Under the pieces are notes generated by a model. The model saw only the letters and a list, made by a program, of their open reading frames with translations. It was not told where the DNA came from and made no database searches. From Nautilus pompilius (taxonomy: Eukaryota; Mollusca; Cephalopoda; Nautilida; Nautilidae), in assembly GCA_018389105.1 (NCBI GenBank), contig JACATO010002457.1:1-64000 (forward strand): a stretch of DNA of 64,000 bases, written 5' to 3'. A program made the position numbers and the translations under genes. The number at the start of each line of letters is the position of its first letter. Position 1 is the stretch's first letter. This document shows, piece after piece, positions 61,181 through 64,000 of this stretch.

Positions 61181-63369
61181 CTGATGGAAGGAAGTTTACT
61201 CTTACAATTTGTTTCGCAAATATTCAGTTGACATTTAGAAATAAACTATTTGTTTCATGAAGCATATTTACAGCCTGGAAATTAATTAAACAATAAAATA
61301 AAAAATATACAAACTGTTAAATTTATTATTTTGTCACTGTGCGTGTGTGCGCCATCTCTACCGGCTTCAAGCTAAAACAAAAATTTCTAGAAACTGATAA
61401 ACTGTCTTCTCCGAAGAGTTACTTCCCTTACCTTTGACAATTCTCCGAATAGTTACTTCCCTTACCTTTGACCATTGCAATGTGAAGCCATTTTAAATCT
61501 AGCAACTTTGTTTTTAAACAAGAACAGGTTTTAAAAAAATGGCCTAATCTCCACCAAAACTGCTTCAAAAACTTTACTCACTCCCTCAAATTTCCCAATA
61601 AGTTTCTAAATTCCCCAACTGTTTATTTCTTGGAAATTACTGTAAAGAAAAGTAATTCTCCTGCAAGAAATATGAAAATCTCAGAAGTGGATCATTTCTC
61701 TTTGTCTTTCTTGCAGTGGAATCTGATTACTTTTAAATGCCCGTGTGATTGAGGAAAAACCCTACACTATGTAGGTTACCTGGAGCTTCTTTTCTTCAGC
61801 AGCGGCACCACCAGGGCATATCTCATCGATCCTTACTTCAGTCTGCCGTTTGCAGTCAATGCCACCCGTGATGGTGATACCTGTGCAATACAATTCATGA
61901 AGAAAAGGCAAAGTTATTAAGAACCAAATACAATAATATAACCTTTTGCCACATATTCCAATCTGAGGCAGGGGCAGGGATCCAATGTTTGAGTGAAGTC
62001 TCACACTGAGATTGTCACTCGTATCTACAGAAGGTGACACAGATTGTAACGGTCATAAAATCTTATTCTCACACATCTTACCTGAATGGAAAATTTAAGA
62101 CCATAAAATTTTCTGCGATTTTTAAAGCAGCTATTTACTGCTTAATAAAGTAACTATAAAATATAAATACTGAAAAAGATCATTGTAAAACATAAAAAAA
62201 ATTATTATCTCCTGTTTCTTCTATTCTGTAAGTGTAAGATCCAATTAAAATGTAGCCTTAGGGAGAAGAGACTTTTCTGACAGTTCTTTCCAGTGGCAAT
62301 CTTCATTCCTACTTGAAGTCGTTTAATAATAAATAATAACACTGATTTATGTTGTGTATCTAAGAACTTCAGTATTTCATTTACAACTAGCATGTTAACC
62401 AGTTTAGTTTAACACAGTTTGATCAATAAAAACTAATTCCGACAGAAGCCCATACAGCACAAGAACATGCAGATACTCAAAGAACTATTTTTTCAAACTG
62501 TACTTTACTTCCCATTAATTCCTGCTGTAACAACCTACAGCCATTTTGACTGCTGTTGGGTAAAACAGGTAGATGTAAAAATTGCAGAGATAGAAAAACA
62601 GAAGGTTAGCATGCACACAATACGCAGAATCAATATAAAAACAAAAACTGGTAACAGATGACATGGGGCTGAATTTACAACTCGCTTTATTGCATCCAAG
62701 AGAGTTGGCAACAACATTACCTTGGTGTTCCAAGCAAGGTCCAGAAGATTTGTCAGTAAGAAAACTAACATTTTTATTTTTTGTACTCGGGACTCTGACA
62801 AAACTACATCACCATGATGCTATCTTGCCAGGTTTCATTTGAACATGTCTGGTATTACTTTGGTTAAGAGAAATCAACTTTTCAAGAGACAGACAACCTA
62901 GAATTGCATTGGCAAGCTAAAGCACAGTATCCATCATCTTCTTGTAATGTTTACTTGATAAATAAATTCACGAGCAAAAGAATGCTAATCAAAATTTGTC
63001 CTCCTCCCTTTCATCTTGCAAAGACATGAGCTTAATGGCAAAAACACTGTGGGTATTGTAACAATCAGAAAAATCATAAAATGCCAGCTAAGAAAAATTA
63101 AACTAGGTATAGAATACTGGTACTGAAAATTAATTTCAGTACTGCAGATATCATTGAAGACTCAACTGCTTGCGCTGAACACGGAAAGTAACAATGATAA
63201 TGCTGTTTACGGAAGGAAAACTAAGTTGGATGGTCTGTAAGGCGATCAGCATCAGAGAACTTTCCAGGTTAGTATCACCACGCAGATTTAGCAAACAATG
63301 CACTCACCCAGAGTCCTGATCTGTTTGGAAAGGTAAACTGTAACAATGTCAGAGTCTTCGCTATCATTC
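61019..63369 (-). CDS. PDZ-domain protein, C-terminal part (3 exons, start outside the window)
   Basis: Minus-strand exons 63308-63369, 61780-61880 and 61019-61180 join in frame through GT-AG introns and encode one PDZ domain near the C-terminus. The segments are IVTVYLSKQ, then RTLGITITGGIDCKRQTEVR (carboxylate-binding loop TLGI), VRIDEICPGGAAAEEKKLQ, AGMIILFVDDEPVDGATHRE, then MKMVLKR. A short tail follows, ending YYKSH and TAG. PDZ domains bind C-terminal peptides of partners. The His at the start of helix B (ATHREAV) is the usual mark of class I ligands (S/T-x-hydrophobic). The 62-bp exon begins inside a codon, so more exons lie further right. I cannot assign the family beyond PDZ. The gene converges on the small hillarin paralogue. 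Confidence 0.88.
61407..61473. repeat. 34-bp tandem duplication in the PDZ gene intron
   Basis: TTCTCCGAAGAGTTACTTCC plus CTTACCTTTGAC occurs at 61407-61440 and again from 61441 with one substitution (GAAGAG to GAATAG). Confidence 0.9.
61780..61880 (-). CDS. PDZ gene, internal exon (first half of the domain)
   Basis: 101 bp between a TTGCACAG acceptor and a GTAACC donor. It encodes ITITGGIDCKRQTEVR through AAAEEKKLQ. The opening Gly codon is split with the preceding exon. Confidence 0.9.
63308..63369 (-). CDS. PDZ gene, short exon (first strand of the domain)
   Basis: 62 bp from a TTTGTAG acceptor to a GTGAGT donor. It encodes NDSEDSDIVTVYLSKQIRTL with a split codon on each side. The acidic-serine start lies just outside the domain. 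Confidence 0.8.
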
Positions 63370-64000
63370 CTACAAAAAAGCAAGACAAGATTCAGCCTTT
63401 TGTATACTAGACCGTTTCCAAGGTAAATCTTTAAAGAATAAACTCACTATCAAAAACTTTCTAGATTGTCTATAAGGTTCTCTAGTTCCTTTCTGAAATG
63501 AAATTTAAATTAATGAGAGTAAATAAAGAGATTTAGATTTTCTTATCATTATAACTTGCCTATATATATATATATATACTCCCTTTCACCAGTTAATGTT
63601 TTAGAATTATTTTTAAACATTTACCTTTTTGAACAGATTTTTTTCTTCAAATAAACAAAAGAAAATTTTGATATTTAACAACTGAGAGAATGCCAAACTA
63701 CATTATTTGTGTGTGTGAGAATTGAGAAAAGGTGGTAAGATATCGACAGAGTTAGCTCCTCTTATCTGAAAATCATGTCACTAGATGTACACATGAAAAA
63801 TGAGCCAATGGACAAGTAAAGAAAATTCCATTTACTTAATTTTTATTGTAAGCTAGTTTCATAATCTAAAAACTGGATGTCAATTTAGTATTTTTAAGTA
63901 TCTAAATGAATCTGTATCCATTAACAAGGCTACTAGATATCTAAGTCTGGTTTCAACAGATAATCCATTAAGAACAATTCCCCAAAATATGGAATTCAGC
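63370..64000 (-). other. Upstream intron of the PDZ gene (part)
   Basis: AT-rich sequence with a TA microsatellite near 63562-63579. No further exon in the right phase was found before the window ends. Confidence 0.5.

Noticed and set aside
63449-63493. Possible 45-bp micro-exon of the PDZ gene (minus strand, AG before, GTGAGT after)
   Set aside because: Joining it to the next exon in the required phase puts a TGA inside the micro-exon and a TAG at the joint, so it cannot be coding there.
1-64000. CRISPR arrays, operons, prokaryotic or organelle features
   Set aside because: Spliced genes, polyA signals and SINEs show this is animal nuclear DNA; no array-like direct repeats with spacers were seen.

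Overview
This window is nuclear DNA from an animal: AT-rich, with long introns, GT-AG splice sites, polyadenylation signals, microsatellites, tRNA-derived SINEs and decayed Tc1/mariner transposons. The main gene is a two-module hillarin/kyphoscoliosis-peptidase (KY) protein. That architecture and length recall leech hillarin, so I infer a lophotrochozoan, most likely a mollusc. The species cannot be fixed from the sequence.

Layout. Positions 1-32070 hold no protein-coding gene that I can recognise; they are probably intergenic DNA and/or a long 5' intron of the hillarin gene. This stretch contains a broken mariner transposon (10441-11453, minus), SINE copies and small tandem duplications. Nine coding exons on the plus strand (32117-51390) join in frame into a 1293-residue protein: transglutaminase-like core, beta-rich KY/hillarin units, proline-rich linker, then a second transglutaminase-like core with beta-rich units and an extra C-terminal unit. 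Introns 1 and 3 each carry a dead Tc1-type transposon and SINE sequence. A long 3'UTR follows, with a candidate end near 53.1 kb.

About 4.3 kb downstream lies a separate single-exon, CpG-rich gene (55692-56375, plus). It encodes only the C-terminal unit of the big protein as a free 227-residue product. It has its own strong start context, an in-frame upstream stop, a polyadenylation signal and an upstream perfect CRE palindrome. Beyond it are an exact tandem pair of 40-bp units built on a 20-bp palindrome, a SINE copy and a CpG-rich stretch without a recognisable gene.

The right end (61019-63369, minus) carries the last three exons of a PDZ-domain protein whose start lies outside the window. 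It converges on the small paralogue.

The most interesting biology is the hillarin locus. A tandemly duplicated transglutaminase-like scaffold appears to have lost the catalytic cysteine in both modules, and a free-standing copy of its C-terminal module sits beside it as a second gene with very different base composition.
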